DNA of 64,000 nucleotides from Diadema setosum (GCF_964275005.1 NC_092702.1:30914726-30978725), one strand, 5' to 3'; positions 25,264 to 40,088 are shown, counted from the stretch's first letter. The notes: a model not told the origin generated them from the sequence alone. Numbers and translations are program-made.

Positions 25264-26072
25264 CACTCAGCAAAAAAAAAGAGAAAATAAACACTGGTTC
25301 AAGTTTATATTTCTCATAGAATTTTTGATTAAATGTTAATGTATTATATACCACATGACAGGTAATTTAATTGGCTATCAACTTGGTAAGTCAATAAAAA
25401 GGGAAACCTTACGCATGAGTGAACACGTCTGTTTTTCTCTTCCAAGGCACAAGAGTAAATATTGCAAAAAGGAACAAGATGTCATTCAATATTCACAAAA
25501 ATTACATAATTTTTAATTGATTTGTCGATTGAGGAAAATTTTGAATTATATTTCGTTTTTTAATTTGTCTCATGAATTCGGAGATTACTAAAATGAATGA
25601 ATGAAATTTTGATTTTTTTAAAGACATTTTGTTCATTTAATCACCTTTTTGCCCTTATACTCCTAATGTCATTTGAAGTTTGAGTTGACAGAAAATTCTA
25701 ATCCCCCCTTAAGTTTCCCACTTTGATTTTGAGGCTATAAGGAGATAAAGAGAACGAAAAATTATTTTTGCTATTTCATTCGTGTAGCTCATTGTGTAAA
25801 ACTGGTCTTTTGTTATCATTGTTCTCTCAAAAGACATTTGCAAAGGAAAGACATTATGTCAATTTTTGTCACTTTTACTTTTTGCCTTAGAGGACAAAAA
25901 CAAAATGTGTTCACTTATGCGTAAATCAGTTTCCCTGCACATTGATCTACTAGTTTGATAGCCAATTAAATTAACTCTAGTATAGTATATGATATATTGA
26001 TTTCCATCAAAATCTTCTATGAAAATTATGAACTCGAAAAAGTGTTTCTTTTCAGTCTGTTTTCGCTGAGTA
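25264..26072. mobile_element. Long-inverted-repeat DNA element, copy 1 (TA target)
   Basis: The ends CACTCAGCAAAAAAAAAG and CTTTT...TTTTCGCTGAGTA are inverted and flanked by TA on both sides. The arms pair over several hundred bases (GATAGCCAATTAAATTA on the right against TAATTTAATTGGCTATC on the left), so nearly the whole 0.8 kb is one imperfect palindrome. No transposase frame was found. The TA duplication and end sequence point to a Tc1/mariner-type non-autonomous element. Confidence 0.8.
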
Positions 26073-26814
26073 TATACATATATATACATAATATGTATGT
26101 ATATATATACATATATAATATGTATGTATATATATATATATATATATATAATACAATAGGTAGTATTAAAGAATGTTTTAAAACGACAAGGAATCTTTCA
26201 GATAAAAGAGCTTTCAGATAAAAGTACAGTAATAAATGTTTTATAACTGGAGTTTGATAATGGAGAAGACCTGATGATATCATTTATGTAAATATTGAAT
26301 GATAAGAGCCCGAAATAAAACATTTTGATTGTACCCATCTTTAAGAAAAACAAATTGATCATCAATAAATTGATCTTACCCATCTCTAAGAGAAATATTT
26401 TAATCTATTCAGTTTGAGGAAACAAAAAAGTTCTGTTCTGGTTGTTTCTTTGTGCTGCCATGATATACCTCATGTGCAGCCTAAATCGAGGTCATTGATC
26501 ACGACATATACGTTTCAAAATCTTTGCTGGACGTTGTGTTCGATAGTTGATTAATTTCCTGTCTACAGTTGATTACATTCAAACGTTTATCAGTGTGAAA
26601 CCCTTTCATATGTTTAATGTGTACACCACCAAAAATATCATTAATGAAAATCTCCTTCATCTGTAAGGCCATGACACACACTCCAAAATCAAGACTCGAG
26701 GAGATGCCGACACATTTCTTCCCCTCAAGCGTCTTTTTATATCGCATTAATTCAAAGTCCAACGGAACACAAAGAGAAATAAGTCGGAATATGCAGTCGC
26801 TCTCTCCCTGACAT

Positions 26815-26982
26815 TAGCGAGCTTTTGATCTGCGACTCGCGCGCTAAGACGACTCTAATTAGGCAAACAAAAAAGAAAGAAAGAAAAAAAAAGAATTCAT
26901 GTTCTGCACTTGCGCGACGCAGTTGTTTCCATTGTTCAACTGCGTCGTTTTGGCGTTCCCGTCGCAGATCTAAAGCTCGCTA
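26815..26982. repeat. Short MITE with TAGCGAGCTTT ends
   Basis: TAGCGAGCTTTTGATCTGCG on the left pairs with CGCAGATCTAAAGCTCGCTA on the right. A nested palindrome (GACGCAGTTG/CAACTGCGTC) lies around 26918-26946. Length is 168 bp and there is no coding capacity. Confidence 0.75.
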
Positions 26983-27449
26983 TTACAACTGTGCTAACCC
27001 TTGCCCAGACTTAATCACCCCCTTTCTTTCCCGTCATACTATCTACTGTCTTACACCTTTTTTCTGGCTCTCTCCTGTCGTTGTTTCCACTTCATTTGCA
27101 TGTACAAGATATACACAAATAATCCATTACCTTTTCTCACTAAGAAGATGACTTGAAACCGTCACACATGTGCACCTAACTTTATTACTTCAAACAACTG
27201 CCACCATCGGCAATGATTCCTTAACAATGTTTCGACCAAGTGTAGATCGATACTTTCCCAAACCTAAAGACAAAGTAGGTGTCCTTATAAGAAAGGAAGA
27301 GGTGACGTATTAGGGTGAAAGGATAAAAAAAAAAAATCGATGGTGAAAAACAAACAATGACGGTACAAGGCTTCCGCCTCTTCACAAGCGACTGCAATTA
27401 TGAGTTCGCGGTTTAACACCTGACCTGGATCCGTCGATACCAGTAGAAT

Positions 27450-27576
27450 GAGGAGGGACTAAGAGGTGCTATGCGTGACAAGATGAAAACTGCGGCACCC
27501 CGAGAGAGCATCACCACAAACAAGACTTCGGCAAGAACGGGATGGCACCGGACACACCCTGCAGACAAACATACAG
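27450..27576 (+). other. Candidate 5' exon of gene C
   Basis: A less AT-rich stretch ends at a strong donor (CATACAG then GTAAGGTC, junction 27576/27577). It could splice to the strong acceptor at 30835. A short frame opens at an ATG near 27471 but would hit a stop soon after the splice, so it is more likely leader sequence. The 5' boundary is unknown. Confidence 0.35.
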
Positions 27577-29600
27577 GTAAGGTCTTCTTCATGCTATCTG
27601 AAGATGAATAACCTGTTTCGTTTAGTGCTTTCTATAACTCATGAGGTTTAATCACATGTTATAGACTCATGTATAGTTTTGAATGCATCCGTGTATATTG
27701 TATTGGGTTATATACGTGTATGTATGGATATACGTAAGCGCCTATCATGTACACTTATGTGTGTAATGTACATGTATGAGTTTGATGAGAAGGCATGATA
27801 GTTTGACTGTATAGGAATAAGATACTTTCACTTTCATCCCAAATAGAAGCATTTTGCTGACAACGGAGAATATCGTCGTTGATATTTTCTCTGCCTTTTG
27901 ACACTATTACTTCGACCTCGTAGGGGTCGAGTGCCGTTTTAACAATCTAGAATATGCATCGTCAACACTAAAGAGGTCAATTCATCACATTTCTGTGCAA
28001 CTATTTTCAAACACTTCCCAAACCTAGCAGGTCAATAAAATATTGTGTCGGTCCAGCATTACTTTACACCTCTTTTACGTCATAAGCAACCCTATGTTTT
28101 AGAAATGCAAGCCCTCACTGTCAATGACGCTGACAATTGAAATTTATAGACAGAGACATAGACTTGAGCTCAAAACTAGACATTAGACAGTGGTCACAAT
28201 CACCTGTTATCTGCAAAGAGAAGACGGAGAAGAAGAAGGAAAAAAAAAGGAGGATAGCGATTATACAAACACAACCTCTTCCCCTCCCCCACGAAAATAG
28301 ATGATAGTTTCAAAATACAGTGTTCTTGCACACTTCAATTTTTCATTCAATATTTTGAATACTTTTCAGATTTTCCATCTAGAATAATGTAAAATTTGTA
28401 ATGATATTCCTCAGAATAAACATATCTTTTTCTGTTTATATTTCATATTTATATTTCATATATTTCTGTACTCATGATCTAAAAATACAGTGCATTTCTA
28501 GAACTATCGGCAAACACCTGCTGGGAGTCGATGGTCTACTTTGGTGAAGAAAATATCCAATTTTGCGTTTGGCTGATAAAACTTAAAACCTGGTTATTTA
28601 GACAAGCTTTTGTGTAAACATTTCCTTTATTCCTTTTTTCATACCTCTTTTTCATTGGTATTTTCTTTTTGCCTCTTTTTCTTGCGCAATGAGCATCTAT
28701 TCATGATGGATACCGGCGCATTACAAGTGTTCATATTATTATTATCATTATTAAAACAGAGGTCTTTTAAATTAATTGCCAGAATACATCCAGTCCTTCA
28801 AACTCACTCCACTCGGCTGCGATTTCAGAACCAGAAATATGTGGTGAACGATAACAATAGCTCAAGGCAATACATCCGTCTGTTTACTGATAAAATGTAT
28901 ACACCAAGCAACCATTGTGGCACCAATTCTGGTTTCGAGCACTAAGAAAGGGAAAATTTACTCGTCAGTTGCAGGGAGGGGGTATCTGTTAGGTGATGAA
29001 TGGTTATATAATTGGCCTGCGCAAAATAGTCCTATTCAAGTTTCAGTTTCCTCTGAGACGCAGGGTCACTTGAACTTCAAGTGGTCCGAAAACCTCGATA
29101 GAGGGTCTTTGTCTGGGAGGGTAGAGTCAAGACAAGTGTACTCGACAGATTCAAGAAGGTGATTAGGAAAGCATCCGTGACAAAAAAAAAGGGGGGGGGG
29201 CTTTCATTTCAGGGGAACGAATTGCGAGAAAGAAGTGCCCCGTTATATGCATATAAGTTTCCACTGATGTTTACGTGTGGGGCAACCGAGGGGAGTTTGA
29301 AGATGGCAGCCCCCCTCCCCCCGTACTCACAATGGATGAGTTAATAATGGGATCAAAGGCAGAAAGTAGCAAAGAGAGAGAAAAAAAAAGCCCCTCTTCG
29401 TTATATCAGGCAACAACATAGGTGCATTCTTCCAGGTGTTCACCATCGGCCGTAACTCTTACCCAGCGTACGTCGAGCTCCGTTTCTGTTTTCTGTCTTT
29501 ATTAAACAGCCAACTTTGTTCGTTTCAATGTCAGCTTATATTACCCAGCCCTCTATCTCTTTCCGACTCTATCCGACTATACTGAGTCTAAGAGCAAGAA
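27577..29600. other. Non-coding, no gene seen
   Basis: This would be the intron of gene C if the candidate leader exon is real. A TTATTA-rich patch and a G run near 29190 are the only notable compositional features; I see no domain-bearing frame on either strand. Confidence 0.4.
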
Positions 29601-29610
29601 AACGGATATA

Positions 29611-30597
29611 CACTCAGCAAAAAAAAAAGAAAGTAGACACTTTTTCGAGGTCATATTTTTCATAAAAGATTTTCATGAAAATCAATGTTTTATATACCAA
29701 ATTAAAGGTTATTCAATTGGCTATTAAGCTTATAGGGTAATTAGAACGATAACTTTACGCATGAGTGAGCACATTCATTTTTGTCCTCCAAGGCATGAAA
29801 TCAAAAATTGCAAAAATTGCCAAGTTCTCTTTCATTTGCAAATGCCCTTTACGATAACATTGACAACAAACCAGTTTAACACAATGAGAGATATGAATGA
29901 AAGAGGGAAATAGGTTTTTGTTCTCTTTATCTCTTCATAACCTCTAGGAAAAACAAAGTGGGAAACTAAAGGGGAGAAATAAGAATTTTCTGTCTAGTCA
30001 AACTTCAAATGACATAGGGAATAATAAGCATAAAGATGATTAAATGAGCAGAATTTCTTTATTTATTTCTTTTAATTTGGTTATTTAAAATCCATGTGAC
30101 AATTTCAAGACCAAACGTTATTTACAATTTCCTAATTTGAAAAAACCCCTCAAATTTATATAATTTTTGTTAATCATTACTTCTTCTCTTATTTCATTTG
30201 AATTTAGATTTGACATAAAAGATGCTTAATTTTCCTCCATTATTTTTAGCCTTCATTGATCTTTTGGGCTTTAAAGATATCATAGAGATCAAAGGACTAT
30301 TTTGCAACTTAATTCATGTTTCTTTTTGTGTGAAATTTGTTGTTTATTCTTATTGTTCCATGGAAGAGCACATACACATGAACGACAACTTGTTCAGTTT
30401 TGCAATTTTTACTTTTGTGCCCTGGAAAAGAGAAACAATGATGTTCACTCATGCGTAAAGTTTCCCTTTTTGTTGACCTACCAGGTTGATAGCCAATTAA
30501 ATTACCTTAATATGGTATATAATACATAGCTTTCAGCCAAACATTCTATGAGAAATCTAAACTTGAAAAAGCGTTTACTTTCTTTTTTTACTGAGTG
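29611..30597. mobile_element. Long-inverted-repeat DNA element, copy 2 (TA target)
   Basis: The ends CACTCAGCAAAAAAAAAAG and CTTTTTTTACTGAGTG are perfect inverted repeats flanked by TA (29609-29610 and 30598-30599). The element is about 987 bp and again nearly all palindromic; ACGCATGAGTGAGCAC on the left answers GTTCACTCATGCGT on the right. It is the same family as 25264-26072. No transposase frame is present. Confidence 0.85.
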
Positions 30598-30835
30598 TAC
30601 ATAAAACAGTACGTCTTATTGATCGTTTTGTTCGTTAGGTAGCTTGAGTGGATGATTGTGTGAGTTGTGCCGCCAACTAAACTTTGATCAAATGTCTCAA
30701 CGAGACCGATCCCTTAGACTATGGAAATTAAGGTTCGGCCCCTCATTCTAATGATTATCATATTCCACTTTCGGAAGTCCCAACGTTACCAATTTATCTC
30801 CGTTTCTCTTCTGTATGTTCTTTTATCCTGTACAG

Positions 30836-30918
30836 TTAAAGGGGCTGTTGAATTACGATACAAACAACGCTGCTCTTAATACTATGGAAGCTGATATTCG
30901 TGCCAGAGCACAGTTGTA
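30836..30918 (+). promoter_or_regulatory. 5' UTR part of gene C exon with a short upstream ORF
   Basis: The strong acceptor TTCTTTTATCCTGTACAG places the exon start at 30836. An 11-codon upstream ORF starts at the ATG at about 30883 and ends in the TAA that overlaps the start region of the main frame. Such an ORF could lower translation of gene C; this is inference. Confidence 0.5.
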
Positions 30919-31785
30919 ATGGAAGGTGAGAACTTGTCATTAGTTCGACAGAAGAAGAGAAGAGAAGACAAGAAGAGTGTGTCATTTTGTCTGCCCCCAG
31001 AGAAAAGTCCAGCCGCCAACAATAAAGGAAGGATTCCTGATCGCTTCCTACAACGCGTCAAACACAACTCGTCAACGCGGTTCTCATATGGACAGCCGTG
31101 GAGAAGGCGAACCGCATCCGCGCAAGCTGCCCGGTTCCTACCACCTGTTTCCATCACAGGGCAGTCAGTCCAGAGCAGTGCGTTCCGTCCCCCACTGAGG
31201 CGATCCTATTCCGCTCCTGTCGGCTTGACGATCAGCGACGCTCCTTCGCCGCATCGCCGACATTCGTATTCATCGGTGGTTAATCAAAGAATGGTGAGAA
31301 AAGCGGAGAAGGACTTCAACAGGGTCGCGGCAAAAGTCAGCGACTTCTGTCGACGGGTAGAACACCAGACACACACCGAATCATCACACAATAATTCAAC
31401 TCAATTCCAGTCTTCGCCTGAGGAATATAAGCAAATGGAGGGCATAACACATCGTGGACGCAGATACAGAACACAGCTCAATCAAGGCGCCAAGCCAGCC
31501 GAAGAGCAGAGCGAACTGAAAGCTGTAGGACTCAAACTAAGGCTACATCGTTCCGATCATGAGCCCGAAGGTAATAGTAGCCATGGTAACCACAAATGCG
31601 AGAACATCCAGACGGCCGAACCAGCAGAAGATGATGACGAAAACCAGTCGGAGCTGACTGAACGCATCAACAAATGGCTTGATGACGTCAGCACGTCTCT
31701 TGATGAACTGAGTCTTACTGATGACAAAAGTGATGTATCCACTAGCATCACTGTTATTCCGTTGACGAGAGACAGAGTAGCTTAA
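30919..31785 (+). CDS. Unknown disordered protein C (288 residues)
   Basis: A single open frame runs from ATG 30919 to TAA 31785, with a splice acceptor 83 bp upstream; the family is not recognised. The N-terminus is highly basic and contains KKSVSF (30970-30987), a fit to the RVxF PP1-docking pattern. The middle is rich in Arg/Ser/Pro with repeated RRS/RRHS/RRTAS sites. A likely helix spans residues about 120-150, and the C-terminal third is acidic with LTERINKWLDDVSTS near residues 249-263. The K-W-L-D-D-V motif parallels proteins A and B, but the RVxF-like motif is at the N-terminus here. I see no signal peptide or membrane helix. GTGAGA at 30926 could act as a cryptic donor. Confidence 0.65.
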   Translation: MEGENLSLVRQKKRREDKKSVSFCLPPEKSPAANNKGRIPDRFLQRVKHNSSTRFSYGQPWRRRTASAQAARFLPPVSITGQSVQSSAFRPPLRRSYSAPVGLTISDAPSPHRRHSYSSVVNQRMVRKAEKDFNRVAAKVSDFCRRVEHQTHTESSHNNSTQFQSSPEEYKQMEGITHRGRRYRTQLNQGAKPAEEQSELKAVGLKLRLHRSDHEPEGNSSHGNHKCENIQTAEPAEDDDENQSELTERINKWLDDVSTSLDELSLTDDKSDVSTSITVIPLTRDRVA

Positions 31786-32442
31786 AAAGATATTGAGAGA
31801 AAATGTTCATTACTTGAATAACTTGATAAAGAAGACGCTACGAGATAGAAATTGAAGTGCACATCCGGCAAAGACGCAGAAGATTTTTGCATCGTAGTTC
31901 ATCTGTAAACTCTCTTTCAATTTCTGTGCTACGTTCAATCATCTTTCATCACGTGTGGCGAAAATAGAACAGTTTGAGATTTTTAACCTCTAATCTTGCC
32001 CTCTTCTAGTACATCACATTTCGTGATCGCATGATTACGAGCGAAATGTAATCAATCACATCATGGTTTAAAAAACATCAAGTATAGTGTTACTTTCGTT
32101 CTTTTTTCGTGACAACTGTTCACGTTTGAACCGAACACGTTGAATGATACAGATTTACTCTATGTTTATCGAAAATATATGTTTTTGTGCACATGCCCCT
32201 CAAGAAATGAATGAGTGAATACATACATACATAAATGAAGTGAAATTATATTTTCATAAATTTTTCGTCTATTGTTACTGTATTTTGAAAAGATATACGG
32301 AAATATATAAAACCTAACCAAACCTAACAAACCAAGTATAAACGGCTCATAGACTTTATATGTACATGTTTCACTCTAAGCTGTGTTCTATAGGTTTTTT
32401 CAGATTTTTGATATCATATATATAATGAATATATTATATATG

Positions 32443-32497
<55 letters not shown>

Positions 32498-34199
32498 ATA
32501 CAGAGAGAGAGAAACAGAGAGGCAGACAGACAGACAGGGAGAGAATATAATTAAGCCAACAGACCCATGTACCAACATTTCACCATTTGCATGGATCTCA
32601 CAAGAAGTAAACCTTACCCGAAAGATATGCAAACTGGATTTTAGGTATAAAATGCACTGGATATTTAGGGCGCATTGTTCATTACTAGGTCGTCATAAGA
32701 AAATATCCCTTAATTTGAATGTTTTAGTTATTCTTTCTACAGACCCACTCGATGGGCTTGCCAGTGCATTTCATTTCAAAGGGCATTGACGTCATCTTCA
32801 TCATCATCATCATCATCTGTTATGTTTTCTTTTAGTACGGTACTCAGTAATCTTTTCATTTTGGGGAAACTTTCCTAATTCAAACCAGTTTCCAGGTAAA
32901 TGAGGAGAAATAGTTTTCAGAAGATGTAAACTTTAAAGTCGCCTTTCATTTTTATCAAATCGCAGTCTTCTAAGCTTTTAAACATGATTATTTAGTGTTT
33001 CTTCTGGCGTCAAACTCATAGCTACACTAGGTAGGTTTTCAGAGGAATCTTGATGCTTACTTGACACGATATCAATCATTAACATATGAAATTCGTTTTT
33101 GATTTCAAGTTGAAAGTGATCAGCGGCGACATCCGAACTACCATACCGCATTTTTATCATTGATATCACTTCCAAGCACAAAGTATAACAGCTCCAAACT
33201 TTCGCCTAGGGCCACTGATTCACGAACGCCATAGAACTGTGTATTCATCTGGTTAAAAGATTAAAAAAAACGTTAACCCACCAAAACATACCAGATGCAC
33301 ATTTTGCCAAAAATGGAACTGTCCTGAAAACGTCATCAAAATGCACTATATTACGAGCTAACAATCAAACAAACAAACGCAGGCAAACATATAACAGTCT
33401 TAACAGAGGTGACTAGTGAAAAGTTAATAGATCCTAGCAGGATATGAACTTAAGTTGGCATGAAATACTCTGTGGGCGAATAGAGACTTCGGACGACCAT
33501 TGTTATTGTTTGAGACTGTGGTGAAATATGAAACCCCGATACAAGCAGCAATTGCAGCCCTCTGTCCTACTTCCTTGCCTTTTCATCCCTATTTGTCTTT
33601 ACAAAAAACTATACCCCCTGTGGACAACTTGGAACAAGCTCACAGATGTCACTAGGAAAATTTTGACTAATGGATGCGTTGAATGAGTGGTATTAGTCGT
33701 TTAGTGTGCCGGAGGGACCGGTGTCGATTTTTCTTATTGATCACAAGAAGAATATAGAAAGAGTAAATTGAACTCCCTTCATGACAATACCAAGGGGATC
33801 GATATATCACAAAAGCAGCTAAGGCTCCCTGGGCTCCGCGTTATCCAAAGAAACCAGGGCTGACGATATCAAAAACAATACAAACAGATAACTATCTAAT
33901 GAACTTTATGATTGTGATAAAAGAGAGCATTGGTTTTGCCGTGATGACTGTTACATCATATCAAACTGGCAGTTAAAGAAGAAACTCTGTCTTCATCACG
34001 TCACTAACACAGTGATTATTTTCATGTTACAGTGACATGAATGATCAACACACTCATAAGGTATAATCGCGATACCATCGATCGATACTCTACCTTGTTC
34101 CCAGCACAGTTGAATAAGATAACATCAAGAGCATACATCTACTACTTTTTGCTCGTCTGCATGTGTTCATTACAGCTCGAGAGCTTGAGATACTTTGAC
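31786..34199. other. Intergenic, no gene seen
   Basis: This holds the 3' flank of gene C and AT-rich DNA, with a (TA)n tract at about 32443-32493 and a GAGACAGACAGA stretch after it. No frame with domain or splice support was found. Confidence 0.5.
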
Positions 34200-34372
34200 G
34201 TAATCCCAGTGATCGAGACTGTCTTTTGTACAGTCCATGCAGAAAGGAATCAGGACAAATCAGTCTAGAAATAGGACTGATATTGTCACATCAATTGTTC
34301 GAGAGCTCGCAAGGGTACAGTGATCTGCCCATCGTCTTCACCTCGACTCTCTCTTCCCCGGACTCTATTGCG
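34200..34372 (+). other. Candidate 5' UTR exon of gene D
   Basis: A donor (TATTGCG then GTAAGGTC) at 34372/34373 could splice to the very strong polypyrimidine acceptor at 35374, giving a 1.0 kb intron. The exon start is unknown. Confidence 0.35.
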
Positions 34373-35484
34373 GTAAGGTCTTACTGCCGATTAAGCAGGC
34401 TATTTTATCTTGAGGTTTTGCTTCTATATTTATAGGAACGATTGTCTTTCTTGATAATTCACTGGAACGGGCCAAATGATTGCATCATGTCGTATATCAA
34501 GTATGATAATTAACATCATTTCTGAAAATCCAATCATAGATATTTCATTGTATACTGTTTCATACTTGTCCCTTCCCTTTGTTTTATATCATACTTCAGT
34601 GTTTATCTCGTTGCAAAGCCTGTTAAATTGTTACGAACATAGTTATGTAACATTCCCACGTTTATGAGTAAACATTTGACTGAACATGCAATATACTACT
34701 AGTATTATCCACTGTAGATGTGGTCGTTATTAAACAGTGGAAGTTTCAAAAAGAAAGAAATGATTGTTACAGGTTGAAAGAGATCCCTATATACGAGGTC
34801 ATCATTTATCTTCGCAATATTTGGTCAGGATAGACACAGGAAAGTACAAAGATTAAAATCATGCAATACTAGTACTTCAGATTGCTAGTCAAAAATTCAT
34901 AGGGATAAAAGATTAAACGCCTAAATTACACAGGAGCAAATAGGATGGAAATAATGCTGCCGAAACTTGAACTGGTGCAAGACGAATCATCGACCATGTT
35001 GCAGTGTCATGTTTATCACGGTTCAAGAGCGTGGTTTCTTTCAAGGCGCCAAACTTCAATAAACGTAGCAACAATAAATATTTGATAAATTTATTATTAC
35101 CTCAACACTTACAGAAATTGACATGAAAATATAAATCTTAACTTATGACATTTTTTTTTCATTTTTAACTTTATCATATAAAGTGTAATGTTACAGTAAG
35201 TATAGGTTCCCCACTTACTGTTGTACGCGTATTCTTAGTAATATTTCACACTGAAGAACAGGGCAGAAAGACACAAAATCATTAAAATCAATTAATCAAA
35301 TTTACGTAATAAACTTCTAACCTCGTTTTCTCTGTCTCTCTGTCTCTCTCTCTGTCTCTCTCTCTTTCCTCCAGGTTACTGTTGTGTTGTTGTTGTTTTA
35401 ACTCTGGAAGATCTTAGGATCTTAGGAAGGTACCTCAATCATTCAACGCTTCGGCATGGTGTGTGGTTGCTCTTGAAAATAGCA

Positions 35485-36495
35485 ATGTGTACGATATACG
35501 AGGTTTTCAAACAGGTCTACACCCCTACCAACGACCGTCTCTGCGGGGATCCTGTACCCAAGTTAGATCTGGCCGACTGGCAAAGTGTTTCTCAGTCACC
35601 CAGCGACACACCACTTGACGTCGACGAATTCGACGATGATGAATCATGCCCTTCCCCTCCTCGGGTTGTCTCAGAAGAGCCTCCCTGTCGTAGAGGCAGC
35701 AAAAATAACGAGTCCGCCCTTCCACGTGTAGACGATGCCTTGGTAGATAATGATTTGGGATCAGAACTTTCAGTCGACTCCCCATTGGCAAAGGTCGAGC
35801 TCGAAAACCTTTGTCCCAGTCGCAACTGCAGCGCAAATATTAGACGGACTTTTTCGGCGTCCACATGGCCAAGCAGCAAACCTTTTGACAAACACATGTT
35901 TGAAATCAGACGAGCCATAGGTCGTAGAACCTTGTCAAATGGAATTGGATTTAACTTGCCCGCCAGTCAGAGTAAAATATCCATCCAAACTCACTTCAGA
36001 CCAGAAATGTATGGCTTGTACACATCTCAATTCCGAATGGAGCATGATCTTTGGAAACAGAGTCGAGGTGGGAAATCTCCACGATATTTGGTTCAGGTAC
36101 CGAAGCTCCCACCTCCTGCTTCTACGCGGTTCATCCCAGATATTAACCACAATCCTCCCCAACAATTCGGAATCGGTGATAAAACTTTGCGCGCCAAGTC
36201 GGCTTTCTCCACTGCCGATATTGACGGCGGTTTCGTGACTTTGCCCTCGGAAGGCGTACCGCAGCCTCGACTTCGACGCCAGACGCTGATGTCGTCTTCG
36301 AAAAGTGCATCGATAATCGACCTCCAGAAAAAAGCCATAGCGTTGTTCGAGAACAATTCGAAACAGACGGTGATTAATCTGTTCCGGAAGACTCAGAGTA
36401 GATGGCAAAGGGGAGCTGCAGATGATAACTTTGAGAGTAGAGATAGGAACAAAAGAAACAGAAGCACGAGTAAACGTGTAAGCATAGCTTGGTAA
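35485..36495 (+). CDS. Unknown protein D (336 residues), possibly continuing in another exon
   Basis: The open frame starts at ATG 35485 and ends at TAA 36493-36495; the family is not recognised. The acceptor CTCTCTTTCCTCCAG sets the exon start at 35375, and a 6-codon upstream ORF precedes the main ATG. The N-terminal third is acidic (DVDEFDDDES); the rest is basic and Ser-rich with IRRTFSAS, GRRTLSNG and LRRQTL phosphosite-like motifs and a central LPPPASTRFIPDI segment. A helix is likely at residues about 280-305. The last residues are KRVSIAW, an RVxF-like end lacking Phe. The sequence CTTG then GTAAGG at 36491 is a usable donor, so the true C-terminus may lie in a later exon. Confidence 0.55.
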   Translation: MCTIYEVFKQVYTPTNDRLCGDPVPKLDLADWQSVSQSPSDTPLDVDEFDDDESCPSPPRVVSEEPPCRRGSKNNESALPRVDDALVDNDLGSELSVDSPLAKVELENLCPSRNCSANIRRTFSASTWPSSKPFDKHMFEIRRAIGRRTLSNGIGFNLPASQSKISIQTHFRPEMYGLYTSQFRMEHDLWKQSRGGKSPRYLVQVPKLPPPASTRFIPDINHNPPQQFGIGDKTLRAKSAFSTADIDGGFVTLPSEGVPQPRLRRQTLMSSSKSASIIDLQKKAIALFENNSKQTVINLFRKTQSRWQRGAADDNFESRDRNKRNRSTSKRVSIAW

Positions 36496-36810
36496 GGGTC
36501 TTTATTCATCTCAAGTAGGCCTATGCTGTTTCCTGTTTATTTGTCAGTGGACAAGACAAAGTTGCGCCGTGCGTCTGATAACATTTGACCACTTCGCCGC
36601 TTATTACAGGAGCAGAACTACAGGCATTTTAATGTGTCGTAAACAATGGATATTGGAAATAATGATAATAATAACAATAATAATGATGATAGTAATAATA
36701 ATATTAACAATAATAATACAATAATGATAATAAAAATAAGGTCTCTTTTATCCAGGGTAGCCTCGTCAGTGTTGCTACTGTGCTACCAGAAGGCCCTGCA
36801 TTTATCATTA

Positions 36811-36960
36811 CCCTAACGTTGCAAGGTCCCCACTTATACACCTCGGTCGAGAGGGACATTGTGAGTAAAAACGTCTTGTCCAAGGACGTAAGCACCGGAC
36901 TGGAATCGAACTCCGGTTCGGAGTCCGGAGTCTTATCCACTATATTACAGCGAACCCATG
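36811..36960 (-). repeat. tRNA-derived SINE-like repeat, copy 1
   Basis: On the minus strand an A-box-like TAGTGGATAAGACTCCGG and a B box GAGTTCGATTCC are followed by a body with CTCACAATGTCCCTCTCGA and AGGTGTATAAGTGGG. The same order is found at 60080-60240. Confidence 0.65.
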
Positions 36961-39660
<2,700 letters not shown>

Positions 39661-39680
39661 ACCCCTTCCCTGGCAAAGTA

Positions 39681-39686
39681 TTTATT
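39681..39686 (-). terminator. Poly(A) signal of the lectin gene
   Basis: AATAAA on the minus strand lies about 130 bp downstream of the stop codon at 39817 and is the first such hexamer after it. The transcript should end near 39660. Confidence 0.6.
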
Positions 39687-39816
39687 TTGCACTGGATGCA
39701 TTGAGTGTCCGTATCACTGATTGTACTGGTTAACTATTGTGGCGAAGACACAGCGTTCTACATCGAGTGCTATTCGTCAAAGGAGGGGAAAAAGAAGTTT
39801 TTTTAAAAAGTATGAT

Positions 39817-40088
39817 TTACATCCCCTCAATGTTGGCATATGTGTAGTCTATGTCATACACATAATCAGCCACGTTGTTAGTATGTGTATCCGAGTTAAG
39901 AACGCATCGCTTCATCGTAGTCTGGGCGGCACGATGAAAGTTCACCGACAGGCAGAAATCATCCTTGGTACAGTAGTTGGTGCAGTCGGCGAGGCTGTAC
40001 GCGTCTACCTCGTAAAGGGCGTGGTTCGTTAGTTTGTAACCTTTGACCGTGTTGAAATAGGACTGCCTCCACTGAGAACCTCGAAGGA
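39817..40088 (-). CDS. Lectin gene: PAN/Apple domain 2 and stop (exon 26)
   Basis: Residues about 1199-1288. It carries YFNTVKGYKLTNHALYEVD, then SLADCTNYCTKDDFCLSVNF, a KRCVLN strand-cysteine, VADYVYDIDYTY and a TAA stop. The acceptor is short (ATTTTAG). The protein ends with the domain; no anchor follows. Confidence 0.75.

Noticed and set aside
25065-26283. Several frames with long YIYIYI runs
   Set aside because: They are products of alternating TA repeats; the same holds for similar frames at 13 kb, 32 kb and 38 kb.
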